From: Acidobacteriota bacterium
GTDB lineage: Bacteria > Acidobacteriota > Thermoanaerobaculia > Multivoradales > JAGPDF01
DNA: 64,000 bases
Assembly (NCBI GenBank): GCA_014584695.1
Contig: JACTMI010000031.1
Coordinates: forward strand, 62,001 to 126,000
Direction: 5' to 3'
Below are positions 19,975-29,282 of the stretch, piece after piece. The position numbers and the translations under genes are program-made. Every line of letters begins with the position of its first letter. Position 1 is the first letter of the stretch. Below the pieces are notes generated by a model. The model searched no databases and was not told the origin of the DNA. It was given only the letters and a program-made list of their open reading frames with translations.

Positions 19975-22900
19975 CTCGGCACCGCTAGAAGCATGGCATC
20001 GAGCAGCCGTTTCTCCTCGCTGCCGGTCGGGTAGAGCGCCGACAGGGCGTTGGCGAGTCGCAGGAAGGCCGGCCCACGCTCCTGCTCGGCATTGAGGAGC
20101 GCCCGGAGAGCGTTGGTTCGTCCACCCGACTGGAGGAGCATCGCGGCGTGCACGCGGTCGAGCGTCGTCGCCTCACGGGCGGCACCGAGCTGCTCGTCGG
20201 CGACGTCCATCGCGCCCTTTCGGCCACGGGTCGCACGGCTGCGCAACTTCGGCGCCGGATCCATCTCGGGAAAGAGCATCCCCTGGAGCACGTTCGCGCC
20301 GAGTGCGGCCCCATGCTCGAGCTGTGCCGCGACAGCTTGTGCCCCGTCCTCGCCGAAGAGCTGCCGCGCCCGCTCGGCGACCGGGAGGAGCCGGACGATG
20401 CCCTTCTTCGTCTCGATCACGCGCCCATCCCATTTCGGCAGGTCGATTCCGAGCGGCTGCGCGAAGCGCCGGACGACATCGAACACGAGCGTGAAGCCTT
20501 TGGCCTTGCCGCGGCCGGCCGCCTCGTCCTCCTCCTCATCTTGGTCTGCCGATTCCGTCCCCTCGCCGGCCTCCTCCGCCCCCTCCGCGTTGCCGTTGCC
20601 GTCGGTCGACTGGAGGGTCCAGAGAAAAAGCGCCGTCAGTCGCGCATCCTCCTCGACCGCCCCGGCCGCACCGTTGCGCGCCTTGGCCTCCGTCGTCCCG
20701 AGCACCTGCGCGAGCGCCGTGCGCCCGACGACCTCCCACACCTTCTCCAGGTACTCCCCGAGCCCCACTTCCCGCCCATCCGCCATCTCGACTCGCGAGT
20801 ACCGACTGAAGATTTCTAGGGCGGGCCCGATGCACGCGAACACGAGATCCGCCCCTCGCACGCCTTCTCCCTGCAAGCGCTCCATCCAATCGCCGACTCG
20901 CCCAGGCAGTTCCCGCAGCACATCGGCCCAATCGCCGACCTGCGCATCCTCCGGGCGCGGGCGACAGATGAGATGAACGCTCGTCGCAAGGGCGGCCGAG
21001 TCTTGCGAGCGTAGGCGGCCCGGGCGCTCGGTCGCGAGCGGCCAGGAACCGGAAATCGTCCAACCGCCGCGGATCATCCCGGAGAGCAGCGCCTCCCATC
21101 CTTCGGTCGTCTTGTGCGCAAAAACGACCGAGCCGACCCCGTCTTCGCGAAGTACGCGGCGACCCTCGGCAAAGGCTCTCGCCATGGTCTCTTCGAACCA
21201 AGCGCGATCCTTCGCCCGCCCGTCGACCCTCTTCGTCTCGTCCTGCACAGCCTCGCGCCGTTTCGGAACGAGCGGATTCGTGGGATCCAACGGATCACGC
21301 AACAGCCCGTGGTCAGGCAGCGAGCGTTTCAACCAGACGAAGAAGAAGTCGGAGAGGTCCGCGTAGGGAACAGCGTCGTAGTAGGGCGGGTCGGTAAACC
21401 AGACCTGCGAAGCGTCATCGGGAAGCGGGTGTACGGTGGCGTCCGCGGGCTGCATCTGTCCTCGCGTCGAACCCGGCCAGTTCTCGACGACGCGAGCCGC
21501 CCACTCCACGGCGCCTTCGAAGTTGCCGGACGAGTCCGACCACGGCACAGCCTCGGCGAAGTCCCAGACGATAGGGAGTGCTTGCCTGCCGAAGGTGCTC
21601 CGCACGAACTCACCGGATTGTGCCCAGCTCACGAGGGAGCTGCTGTAGTCCGCCGCTCTTCCCGTGACGAGCGCAAGCGTCTCGCGCAGTTCCTCTCTTT
21701 CAGCTGCTGTCTTGCTCGCAAGGGCAGCCAACGCCACCTTCTGCCGAGCAGTGAAGAGGTCGCCCCACTGGAGCATGCCGTAGCGCTGCACGCTGAACGC
21801 ACGACCGGCTCCTGAGCCGCCACCAGACGGAGTGGGCTCGCCGGGAATCGGACAGAAGCCCTGCTTGCCATTGTGCTCCCAGTCGGCGAGGAGCTTCGCG
21901 ACGCGCTGCTGGGCGGTGTGGACGGCCGCGTAGTCGCGGGCGGTCGGGAGGTGGTACTGGCGGCCGGTGACGCCGGGCTCGAGGGTGACGACGGCGAGAA
22001 GGCGGGCTCCGCCGGTGCGGCGGCCTTTCTCGTCGAAGATCGTGTCCGCGCCGCCGCGCTGGGCGGCGAGCTGGGCGCGGACGCGCTCGGGAGGGAGCAC
22101 GATGTTGCAGCACGGGCACGCCGCCTTGGCGCGCGAGACTGTGCCGGGCGAGACCTCCTTCTCGGATTTCGGCTCGAAGATCTCGAGCTCCACCCGCGGT
22201 GGCTCCTTCGAGCCCTTCGGCGGGCGGACGACAACCGGGCGTAGAGCCTTCCGGCGGCTCGCCTTCTTCGAGAGCCAGAACGAGCGCACGAGCGGAATCT
22301 CGGCGCCGCAGTTCGGAGACTCGCAGTGGACCGTGCGCGCCCAGAGGTAGGCGATCGGGGTCGCACCGTCAGGGTCCTTCGGGTAGAGGTCGGCGAGCTC
22401 CTTCTCGGCAGCCTTCTTGATCTCCGCTCCGGCCCGCCGCAGCTCCTCGGCGAGTTTCAGGCCGCGGCGCGGGATGTCCTCCAACATCACCTTCTGAATC
22501 AGGCAGGCAACGGGGTTCAAGTCGCTCGCGAACGCCTCGCAGCCGACCCTGAGGGCCTCGAGCGGGATAGACCCCCCGCCGGCGAAGGGGTCGACCACCA
22601 GCGGCGGCTCGTCCCCATGCGCCGCCTTGACCAGCGCGCGGCTCACCTCCAGGTAGAGCGGCTTCGAGGCATTGTCCCAGTTCGCGAAGTCCGCGATGAA
22701 CCGTAGGAGCGCTGTGCGGAGGTCCTCGCCAGTCTTTCCCGGGTGGCACCCGCCCACGGCACCGAGCCGCTTGCGAGCTTCCGTCTTGAACGCCTCCGGG
22801 CAGAGCGCATCGCACGGGTCTGGCCAAAGAAGCGCCAGAAGCACCGCCCGGCTCGAGGCCAGCGGTCGGCGAGCCCACCAGAGGTGGAGCGTCGAGGGAT

Positions 22901-22997
22901 GGCCGTGCCGAATCGACTTCTCCCGCGCCGCGTGCTTGGACACCTCGGCAATCGGGAAGTCGACCTCGGCGAGGCGCTTGCAGGCCTTGGGAATCAC
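19971..22997 (-). CDS. DUF1156-type adenine-specific DNA methyltransferase with Zn-ribbon-like insert
   Basis: KRLAEVDFPIAEVSKHAAREKSIRHGHPSTLHLWWARRPLASSRAV; DPFAGGGSIPLEALRVG; FTDPPYYDAVPYADLSDFFFVWLKR; cysteine pairs in CESPNCGAE and ACPCCN. Confidence 0.9.
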   Translation of the reverse strand: MIPKACKRLAEVDFPIAEVSKHAAREKSIRHGHPSTLHLWWARRPLASSRAVLLALLWPDPCDALCPEAFKTEARKRLGAVGGCHPGKTGEDLRTALLRFIADFANWDNASKPLYLEVSRALVKAAHGDEPPLVVDPFAGGGSIPLEALRVGCEAFASDLNPVACLIQKVMLEDIPRRGLKLAEELRRAGAEIKKAAEKELADLYPKDPDGATPIAYLWARTVHCESPNCGAEIPLVRSFWLSKKASRRKALRPVVVRPPKGSKEPPRVELEIFEPKSEKEVSPGTVSRAKAACPCCNIVLPPERVRAQLAAQRGGADTIFDEKGRRTGGARLLAVVTLEPGVTGRQYHLPTARDYAAVHTAQQRVAKLLADWEHNGKQGFCPIPGEPTPSGGGSGAGRAFSVQRYGMLQWGDLFTARQKVALAALASKTAAEREELRETLALVTGRAADYSSSLVSWAQSGEFVRSTFGRQALPIVWDFAEAVPWSDSSGNFEGAVEWAARVVENWPGSTRGQMQPADATVHPLPDDASQVWFTDPPYYDAVPYADLSDFFFVWLKRSLPDHGLLRDPLDPTNPLVPKRREAVQDETKRVDGRAKDRAWFEETMARAFAEGRRVLREDGVGSVVFAHKTTEGWEALLSGMIRGGWTISGSWPLATERPGRLRSQDSAALATSVHLICRPRPEDAQVGDWADVLRELPGRVGDWMERLQGEGVRGADLVFACIGPALEIFSRYSRVEMADGREVGLGEYLEKVWEVVGRTALAQVLGTTEAKARNGAAGAVEEDARLTALFLWTLQSTDGNGNAEGAEEAGEGTESADQDEEEDEAAGRGKAKGFTLVFDVVRRFAQPLGIDLPKWDGRVIETKKGIVRLLPVAERARQLFGEDGAQAVAAQLEHGAALGANVLQGMLFPEMDPAPKLRSRATRGRKGAMDVADEQLGAAREATTLDRVHAAMLLQSGGRTNALRALLNAEQERGPAFLRLANALSALYPTGSEEKRLLDAMLLAVPR

Positions 22998-24964
22998 GTT
23001 GCGGACTCCCGACGCTTCACGACGATTGCTTCGACAATCGCGCTCAGGGTTGCCGACTCGCTACCTTCAGCGCTGCACTCCTTCAAGAGCGCGCGAACGA
23101 CGCCTGGCTTCTTCCGCCCCTCCTTCGTGGAGAGGCCCTGAGCGGCGCACGCTGCCTGCAAACGGGTCGAGTACCCTGCAAGCTCCGCTTCCAGCAGTTG
23201 CTCGAGGTTGCCCTGGATGCAGGCGCCGGAAGCTTCGACGAATGCGGGATAGTCCTGCTCGGTTCTCCCTAGGATCTTGCAGAGAAGTCGGTTCACTTCG
23301 GGCTTGGCGTCGGGTCCGTTCTGGTCGCTGTCCCAGACGACATAAGTAGGGATGCCGAGCTTCCGGAAAACCAGCGTGGGCCGATCCAGGCTCGCCTTTC
23401 CGTCGCATGGTATGACCGAGACACCCAGGGCCTCGAGATCGTGCCCCTTTGTGGCCGCGTGGGCCAGGAGAGCCGCTCGATCCGACTCGCCTTCCACGAG
23501 CACGACGAGCTCGCTGAAGAACCCTTCATTCATCCACGGGTTGAGGATGACCTCCAGTCGCGGCCGTAGGGAAGCCGCGTTCCACTTCGCTCCGGGCCTT
23601 CCTGAGAGCTCCCAAAGCTCTTCGGCCACAGAGTCCAAGGAGGCGGCCCGAACCACGGTCTGCTTCACTCCGGTATCGCTCGCGGCTCTGCTCGCTCGGC
23701 GCACTTGGTCCATCCGATCGAGGCTGACCAAGAGGGGCGAGTGCGTCGAGTAGAGGATCTGCGTACGGCCCGCCACACCCGGGATCTCGCCCTTCGCTAG
23801 CCTGAGAAGTACCGAGGAGATCTGCCGCTGGCGGTTCGGATGCTGGTAGAGCTCGGGCTCCTCGATTGCGATGAGGAGACCCGGCAGTGGCGCGTCCGCG
23901 GCGTGCGTGGCGCCATCCCCTTCGGAGCCGTCGCCGGCGTCTGAATTGACGACCTTGACCTGGCCCTTGTGCCGCTCGGCTTCGAGGTGCTGCAGGAGAG
24001 TAACGATTAGTGCGCGTTGGAGACCATGACCGGCACGGTCGACAGTGCACTCGAAGCCGTGCTCCTTCAGCCTAACGAGGGCCTTCGGTTGGGGAAAAGC
24101 CAGCTCCGCTAACTCCTGCCATTGAAGGCGTACGCCCGTGTCCGTCGCATACTGCTGAAGAGTCTGCGACAGGGCTCCGCCCAGGTTGTCCAGGTCTGGC
24201 GACTCGACGGGGCTCACGAGCTCCTTGAGTTTCCCCTGTGTCTCCTGTCGCAGCGCCTCGAGCTCAGCATGAACTGCCATGCGGCTTCGCACAACCAGAT
24301 CGAGAAGCTCCGAGATCGGCGAGGCCTTTCCCTCCTCCGCTTCCTTCGCAGCCTCGCGCACGGCGGGGACCAGCACGAAACGGACGTGACGCCGAAGCGA
24401 ACCCTGGCCCACGCCCGTGTAGCCGAGGAACTGACCGGAGTCTCGGCGCCTCGTGCACTTCGCGGGGTGGGCTTCCTCCCAAGCAGCCAGCGCTGGCTCG
24501 ACTTGATCCTGCCTCGACACGTCGGGCAGTTCGGAGTAGTCGGCCTGATCTCGAAGCGCCCTGTAGGCGTTCGTCTTCTCTCTTCCCGAAGCACCTCGGA
24601 TCGCTTCGAATGCCGCGTGTTGGAGAGTCGATCCGAAGTACTTTCCCGAGATGGCAGGGTTTGCGAGCGAGAGGACGCGTGTCACCGAGAAATGCCCGTT
24701 GTCGACGTACTTCTGGAAATCGCGCTTTGCCTCGTCGGATAGGCCCGTGAAGGTCAGCGTGATCTCGATGTCCTTCTGCCTATCGCGCGCGTGGAAGTCC
24801 TCGTCGGAGATCCTCGGACTCCCCGTGAAGAAGTAGTCGAGGGCCCTGAGGAAGGCAGACTTGCCAGAGCCGTTCGAGCCAACGAGTACGGTCAGCTCTT
24901 CGAGTCGAAGCGTCTCGTCGACGATCGAGAGGAAGTTGGTGATCTGTACGCTCTCCAGGATCAC
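22994..24964 (-). CDS. OLD-like ATPase with TOPRIM nuclease-like domain (GTG start)
   Basis: ILESVQITNFLSIVDETLRLEELTVLVGSNGSGKSAFLRAL; LLIAIEEPELYQHP; VVLVEGESDRAALLA ... CDGK ... YVVWDSDQNG. Confidence 0.85.
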   Translation of the reverse strand: MILESVQITNFLSIVDETLRLEELTVLVGSNGSGKSAFLRALDYFFTGSPRISDEDFHARDRQKDIEITLTFTGLSDEAKRDFQKYVDNGHFSVTRVLSLANPAISGKYFGSTLQHAAFEAIRGASGREKTNAYRALRDQADYSELPDVSRQDQVEPALAAWEEAHPAKCTRRRDSGQFLGYTGVGQGSLRRHVRFVLVPAVREAAKEAEEGKASPISELLDLVVRSRMAVHAELEALRQETQGKLKELVSPVESPDLDNLGGALSQTLQQYATDTGVRLQWQELAELAFPQPKALVRLKEHGFECTVDRAGHGLQRALIVTLLQHLEAERHKGQVKVVNSDAGDGSEGDGATHAADAPLPGLLIAIEEPELYQHPNRQRQISSVLLRLAKGEIPGVAGRTQILYSTHSPLLVSLDRMDQVRRASRAASDTGVKQTVVRAASLDSVAEELWELSGRPGAKWNAASLRPRLEVILNPWMNEGFFSELVVLVEGESDRAALLAHAATKGHDLEALGVSVIPCDGKASLDRPTLVFRKLGIPTYVVWDSDQNGPDAKPEVNRLLCKILGRTEQDYPAFVEASGACIQGNLEQLLEAELAGYSTRLQAACAAQGLSTKEGRKKPGVVRALLKECSAEGSESATLSAIVEAIVVKRRESAT

Positions 24965-24968
24965 AGGC

Positions 24969-25487
24969 TCAGACCCCGATCCGCGAGAAGAGGGCGGCGT
25001 CGATCGCCAAGAACTTCGAGCTCTCCTGGAAGAGGTGCCACGACTTCCTGCCTGGCGGCATGGCGTTCTCGACCACGCGACCGAGGAAACGCACCTCGCG
25101 CACGGCCGGAACGAGGTCGCTGTCACCCGAGACGAGGATCGCGACGTCGTAGGTCTGGGAGTAGGCCATCGAAACGAGATCGGTCGCGATCTTCACGTCA
25201 ACGCCCTTCTCGTACCACTGCTGGCCGGTTCGCGCCATCCGACCGGTCCAGACGTCGAGCTCGGGGACCTGCTTGAGCTGGGCGAGAAACCGCTGCTGGT
25301 GAGCGTAGAGGTCGGTTCCCATCTGCTGCGTCACGGCGCCGATGTAGAAGCCGATCCGAACGATGGGGCGCGGGCCGGCGAGCTCCCGCGCGAGCTTCAG
25401 TGGCGAGTATCGGCCCGAGCCGAAGGTCGACTTGAACGCGTGATAGGCGTTCGACCCGTCGATGAAAACAGCAACCCGGTCAGGCAT
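24969..25487 (-). CDS. NYN domain (LabA/DUF88-like) protein
   Basis: MPDRVAVFIDGSNAYHAF ... KGVDVKIATDLVSMAYSQTYDVAILVSGDSDLVPAV. Confidence 0.9.
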   Translation of the reverse strand: MPDRVAVFIDGSNAYHAFKSTFGSGRYSPLKLARELAGPRPIVRIGFYIGAVTQQMGTDLYAHQQRFLAQLKQVPELDVWTGRMARTGQQWYEKGVDVKIATDLVSMAYSQTYDVAILVSGDSDLVPAVREVRFLGRVVENAMPPGRKSWHLFQESSKFLAIDAALFSRIGV

Positions 25488-25710
25488 CCGGGCTCTCCTT
25501 GGCCGCAAAAAGGAAAACCCGACATCCGTTGCCAGATGCCGGGGGGATGATTACCCGCCGTCCGAGTTGCCCCGGACGAGCGGGGGGGTCATTCCTAGTT
25601 GACGTAGCCATGGTAGTCGCTGGTCGGGTCGGGGTCAAGGCAGCCCCAGCGCCAGTTCGCTCGGAGAGAGGCCGCGCCCGGTCACTGCGCTCCAAGTTCC
25701 TTTGAATCAT
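25480..25710 (-). CDS. possible leader ORF (76 aa) overlapping the NYN start codon
   Basis: ATGATTCAAAGG... stays open across two hairpins and ends 8 nt inside the NYN gene; no homology recognised. Confidence 0.3.
   Translation of the reverse strand: MIQRNLERSDRARPLSERTGAGAALTPTRPATTMATSTRNDPPARPGQLGRRVIIPPASGNGCRVFLFAAKESPDA
25507..25543 (-). terminator. intrinsic terminator / candidate attenuator upstream of the NYN gene
   Basis: Minus strand CCCGGCATC-TGGCAACG-GATGTCGGG (one G-U pair) followed by TTTTCCTTTTT; then AAGGAG RBS and ATG. Confidence 0.7.
25547..25592. other. strong hairpin adjacent to the terminator
   Basis: CCCGCCGTCCG-AGTTGCCC-CGGACG(A)GCGGG: 11-bp stem with one bulged A, plus outer ATGA/TCAT. 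Confidence 0.6.
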
Positions 25711-25726
25711 AGAGTTATCTGCCTGT

Positions 25727-25759
25727 TACTACCTTTATTACCATTCAGTTCCTATTACC
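25727..25759 (-). promoter_or_regulatory. A+T-rich block with repeated GGTAATA/GGTAGTA heptamers
   Basis: TACTACC (25727-25733), TATTACC (25736-25742), TATTACC (25753-25759) on the plus strand, in a strikingly AT-rich stretch for this window; minus-strand TATGAT nearby. Confidence 0.4.
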
Positions 25760-25816
25760 TGATTCGACCGATCGTCAGCACCTCTCGAAGGATCTCGGCA
25801 CCAGATCGACGGGACC

Positions 25817-28800
25817 TCACGCCCCACCCCCGTACGGCGGCGGATCCGGCTCGCGCACCTCGGTAGGATCGACGAGCGCGTTGACCGATAGGTAGTAGTG
25901 GCTGATCTTCGTGACTTCGTGCCAGGGGCGGCTCGCTGGATCGAAGATCTGCTCGAGTCGGGGGTCGGTCTTGCAGTGCGTCACCACGTAGAGCCAGAAG
26001 CAGTCCCGCCGGTCCTGCGCAACGCGGCGCTCGTTGGGAGTCAGCAGAATGGCTCCGGTTGCACCACCGATGCCCTTGACCTCGATCAGTCGCAGCTCGC
26101 CCGAGGCGAGGTCGAGGCTGGTGACGTCGTAGCCGAGGTTCTTCTCGGAGACGTCGTACACCTGCCGCCCCAGCGCGCTCTCGTGCTCGATGACGACCCG
26201 CATCGCGATCGCTTCTGTCTCGAAGTCCGGCTTGAGGTGGCGGACCTCCGGCGATTCGCTCTCCGGATGCGGGAGAACGAGCACGCTCGCGAGGCGTTCG
26301 ACCGCCTGAAGCGAGAGCGCTCGCTCTCGCTGTAGATCGACACGCCGCCGGTCGCGTCGGGCGAGAAGCTCGGCATGCCGAGCTTCTGCCATCGCAAGGC
26401 GCCCTTCCGCGCCCGCCAGCTTCATGTCGACGTCGGCCGCGGCGCGTCCGATCTCCTCGTCCGCACGTTGCAGGAGCTCGGTCAGTGAGAGCTCGACGTG
26501 GTTCGCCACGCGCTCGATCTCGCCCAGCCGATCCTTCGCGACCTCCTCGAGGAACGGTTGAAGGGCATGGTCATGGAGCCAGCCGGAAGGCTCCGGCAGA
26601 TAGGCAGCGGTCGGCAGTTCGCTCGGCCGCTCGGCAGGGATGAAGTTGCCCAGCAGCCCGGGCTCCTGGATCCGCGGCTCTCCGGTCTCGGGAACCTCGA
26701 CCGCAAAGAGCCGCTCGTGCACGACGGTGCCGAGGCCGTCGACGACGCGAGCGCGGAAGAAGTCGACGCGGGCCGGCTGATCGTGCTGGAGCGAATAGTA
26801 GGTGGCGCCCTTGGCGAGAGCGTCCAGAGCCCGAGTATTCGTGTGGCGCCGGACGGCCTCGAACAGGGGGTGCCCTGGCGTCACCCACTCCAGCTTCTCG
26901 GTCTCCGCCGTATCGCGGTCGGTGGAGCACCGGGGATAGCGGTCCGCGAGAGCCGGAAGGCGCCAGTCCGGCTCTCGCTCGTAGTGACGCAGCGTCGAGG
27001 GGGTGCGCGCGGGCTCGAAAGCGTGCAGGAGCTGCGGCACGGGCTTCAGCGCGAGCGGGACGAACTCTGCGGCTTCGGTCAGGAAGCGCGCGATCGTCTC
27101 GGGGACGACCCGCTGCTCCTGCGCCCGAGCTCTCCGCTCGATCAGCATCTCGAGATTCAGCTTCTTGCTGGCGAGGCCCTCGAGAGCGTTCTGGCAGATC
27201 GCGCGGAACTGCCGCTCGTCGACGTTGCGGAGGAGACGGTCTTCCAGGTCGGCGTCTCCGAGGCGGCCTGCGTAGTAGTCGCGCAGAACGCGCTCGACAT
27301 GGGCCGAGGGAAGGATCTCGCCCACGACGTTGAAGACCGCGTCATCGTCGAGCGCGTCGCGGATCTCCTGGAGCTTCTCCAGGAGGCGCTGCAGGACCTT
27401 GCCCTCGATCGTGTTCGTCGCGACGAAGTTGAAGATGAGGCAGTCCTTGCGCTGGCCGTAGCGGTGGATGCGCCCCATCCGCTGTTCGAGCCGGTTCGGG
27501 TTCCACGGGATGTCGTAGTTGAAGAGGATGTTGCAGACCTGAAGGTTGATGCCTTCGCCGGCCGCCTCGGTCGCAACCAGAATCTGGATCTCCCCCTCGC
27601 GGAACTGCTGCTCGGCATGGAGGCGAGTGCCGGGTTCGTCCCGAGAGCCGGACTTCATCCCTCCGTGGATGAAGCCCACCCGGAAGCCCCAGTCGCGCAG
27701 GCGCGCGACGAGGTAGTCGAGCGTGTCCTTGAACTCGGTGAAGAGCAGGAGTCGCTGGTCGGCGTGGTCGAAGAAGCCCTCCTTCTGGAGAAGCGCCCGC
27801 AGCTCCGAGAGTTTGGCCTCGGCGCCGTCCGTCTCGACGGCCTGCGCCTGGGCGGCGAGACGGCGGAGCTCCTGGACCTCCTGTCGCACCTGATCGGCGC
27901 TCCCGGCGAGCGTCACGGCTTCGAGCAGGGCCTCGAGCCGCTCGCGCTCGCTCTCTTCCATCTCCTCGAGCTCTTCCGGGTCCGGCAGGTCGGGCGGCGC
28001 CAGACGTGCGAGGTCCTGCGCCCGCTTCAGCCCATCCTCGAGCCGATGAGCCCGGTTCTCGAGCGATCGGCGCATCGCGAACGTGCTCGAAGCGAGGCGC
28101 CGCTGGTACAGCGACATGAGGAAGCCGATCGCGCGTGCTCGTGGGTCTTCTCCTGCGGCTGCGGCGCGGGCGCTTTCCCGCTTCACGAACCGTGTGACGT
28201 CTCGGTAGAGCTCGAACTCGGCGCCGTCGATCTGAAAGTCGACCGTGTGCGGGATCCGGCGGGTGAAGATCGGCTCGGCCGCCCAGCTCCCGTCGGCGCG
28301 GCGCTCGGGGAAGTAGACCATCGCCTCCTTGGTCCGGCGGAGGTAGAACGGCGCGCGGCGGCGATCCATCGCCTCGCGGATCGACTTCACGTCGGCGTAG
28401 GCGTCGGAGTCGAGCAGCTGGAGAAAAAGGCTGAAGTTGAGCGGGTCGCCCTTGTGGGGCGTCGCCGTGAGCAGGAGCATGTGGTCCGCGGTGTCACGCA
28501 GGAGCTCCCCCAGGCGATAACGCAGGCTCTTGTGCGACTCGTCGGCGGCCGACATGCGGTGCGCCTCGTCCACGATGACCAGGTCCCAGTGAACCTGGCG
28601 AAGGCTCGGCAGAACGTCGGTCCGCTTGGCGAGGTCGAGCGAGGTAATCACGCGATTGCGCTCGATCCACTGGTTCACGCCGAACTGCTCCCGAAGGTCC
28701 TGCCCCTTCATGACCAGGAACTTGGTGTCGAACTTCTCCTTGAGCTCCCGCTGCCATTGGAACGCGAGATTCGCGGGGCAGACGATCAGGATCCGCTCGG

Positions 28801-29251
28801 CCAGGCCGCGCAGTTCCAGCTCGCGGATGAGTAGGCCGGACATGATCGTCTTGCCTGCCCCGGCGTCATCGGCGAGCAGGAACCGCACGCGCGCCAGCTT
28901 CAGCAGATAGTCGTAGACGGCTTCGAGCTGGTGCGGCAGAGGATCAACACGCGAGATCGAGAGTCCGAAGTAAGGATCAAACTCGTAGGCGATGCCCAGC
29001 GCGTAGGCCTGAAAGCCGAGGCGGAGCAGGCGCCCGTCTCCGTCGAACGAGTGTTCCGGTTCGAGGACGTGGAGGCTTGCCACCTGATCGGCGGTCAGTG
29101 TGACCTTGCGGAAGCGCTCGCTCTGCGTGCCGACGAGGCCCACGATCCAGCTCGCGGCGCCATTGGGGCGCACCGTCTCGACCCGCATGGGTTCGTTGAA
29201 GAGGGGGCCGGTCAGGATCTGACCGGAGGAGAGGAGCGAATCGTTGCTCAT
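25817..29251 (-). CDS. SNF2/SF2 helicase with C-terminal DUF3883-like domain
   Basis: PLPHQLEAVYDYLLKLARVRFLLADDAGAGKTIMSGLL; DLVIVDEAHRM; EAAGEGINLQVCNILFNYDIPWNPNRLEQRMGRIHRYGQ; C-terminal NLGYDVTSLDLASGELRLIEVKGI. Confidence 0.93.
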   Translation of the reverse strand: MSNDSLLSSGQILTGPLFNEPMRVETVRPNGAASWIVGLVGTQSERFRKVTLTADQVASLHVLEPEHSFDGDGRLLRLGFQAYALGIAYEFDPYFGLSISRVDPLPHQLEAVYDYLLKLARVRFLLADDAGAGKTIMSGLLIRELELRGLAERILIVCPANLAFQWQRELKEKFDTKFLVMKGQDLREQFGVNQWIERNRVITSLDLAKRTDVLPSLRQVHWDLVIVDEAHRMSAADESHKSLRYRLGELLRDTADHMLLLTATPHKGDPLNFSLFLQLLDSDAYADVKSIREAMDRRRAPFYLRRTKEAMVYFPERRADGSWAAEPIFTRRIPHTVDFQIDGAEFELYRDVTRFVKRESARAAAAGEDPRARAIGFLMSLYQRRLASSTFAMRRSLENRAHRLEDGLKRAQDLARLAPPDLPDPEELEEMEESERERLEALLEAVTLAGSADQVRQEVQELRRLAAQAQAVETDGAEAKLSELRALLQKEGFFDHADQRLLLFTEFKDTLDYLVARLRDWGFRVGFIHGGMKSGSRDEPGTRLHAEQQFREGEIQILVATEAAGEGINLQVCNILFNYDIPWNPNRLEQRMGRIHRYGQRKDCLIFNFVATNTIEGKVLQRLLEKLQEIRDALDDDAVFNVVGEILPSAHVERVLRDYYAGRLGDADLEDRLLRNVDERQFRAICQNALEGLASKKLNLEMLIERRARAQEQRVVPETIARFLTEAAEFVPLALKPVPQLLHAFEPARTPSTLRHYEREPDWRLPALADRYPRCSTDRDTAETEKLEWVTPGHPLFEAVRRHTNTRALDALAKGATYYSLQHDQPARVDFFRARVVDGLGTVVHERLFAVEVPETGEPRIQEPGLLGNFIPAERPSELPTAAYLPEPSGWLHDHALQPFLEEVAKDRLGEIERVANHVELSLTELLQRADEEIGRAAADVDMKLAGAEGRLAMAEARHAELLARRDRRRVDLQRERALSLQAVERLASVLVLPHPESESPEVRHLKPDFETEAIAMRVVIEHESALGRQVYDVSEKNLGYDVTSLDLASGELRLIEVKGIGGATGAILLTPNERRVAQDRRDCFWLYVVTHCKTDPRLEQIFDPASRPWHEVTKISHYYLSVNALVDPTEVREPDPPPYGGGA

Positions 29252-29282
29252 CGGCTGGCTCCGCGAGCGCGGAGGTCGAGAC

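Noticed and set aside
14147-29251. Canonical DISARM or BREX
   Set aside because: No DrmA/DrmB/DrmC-like or BrxC/PglZ/BrxL-like proteins recognised among the translated ORFs
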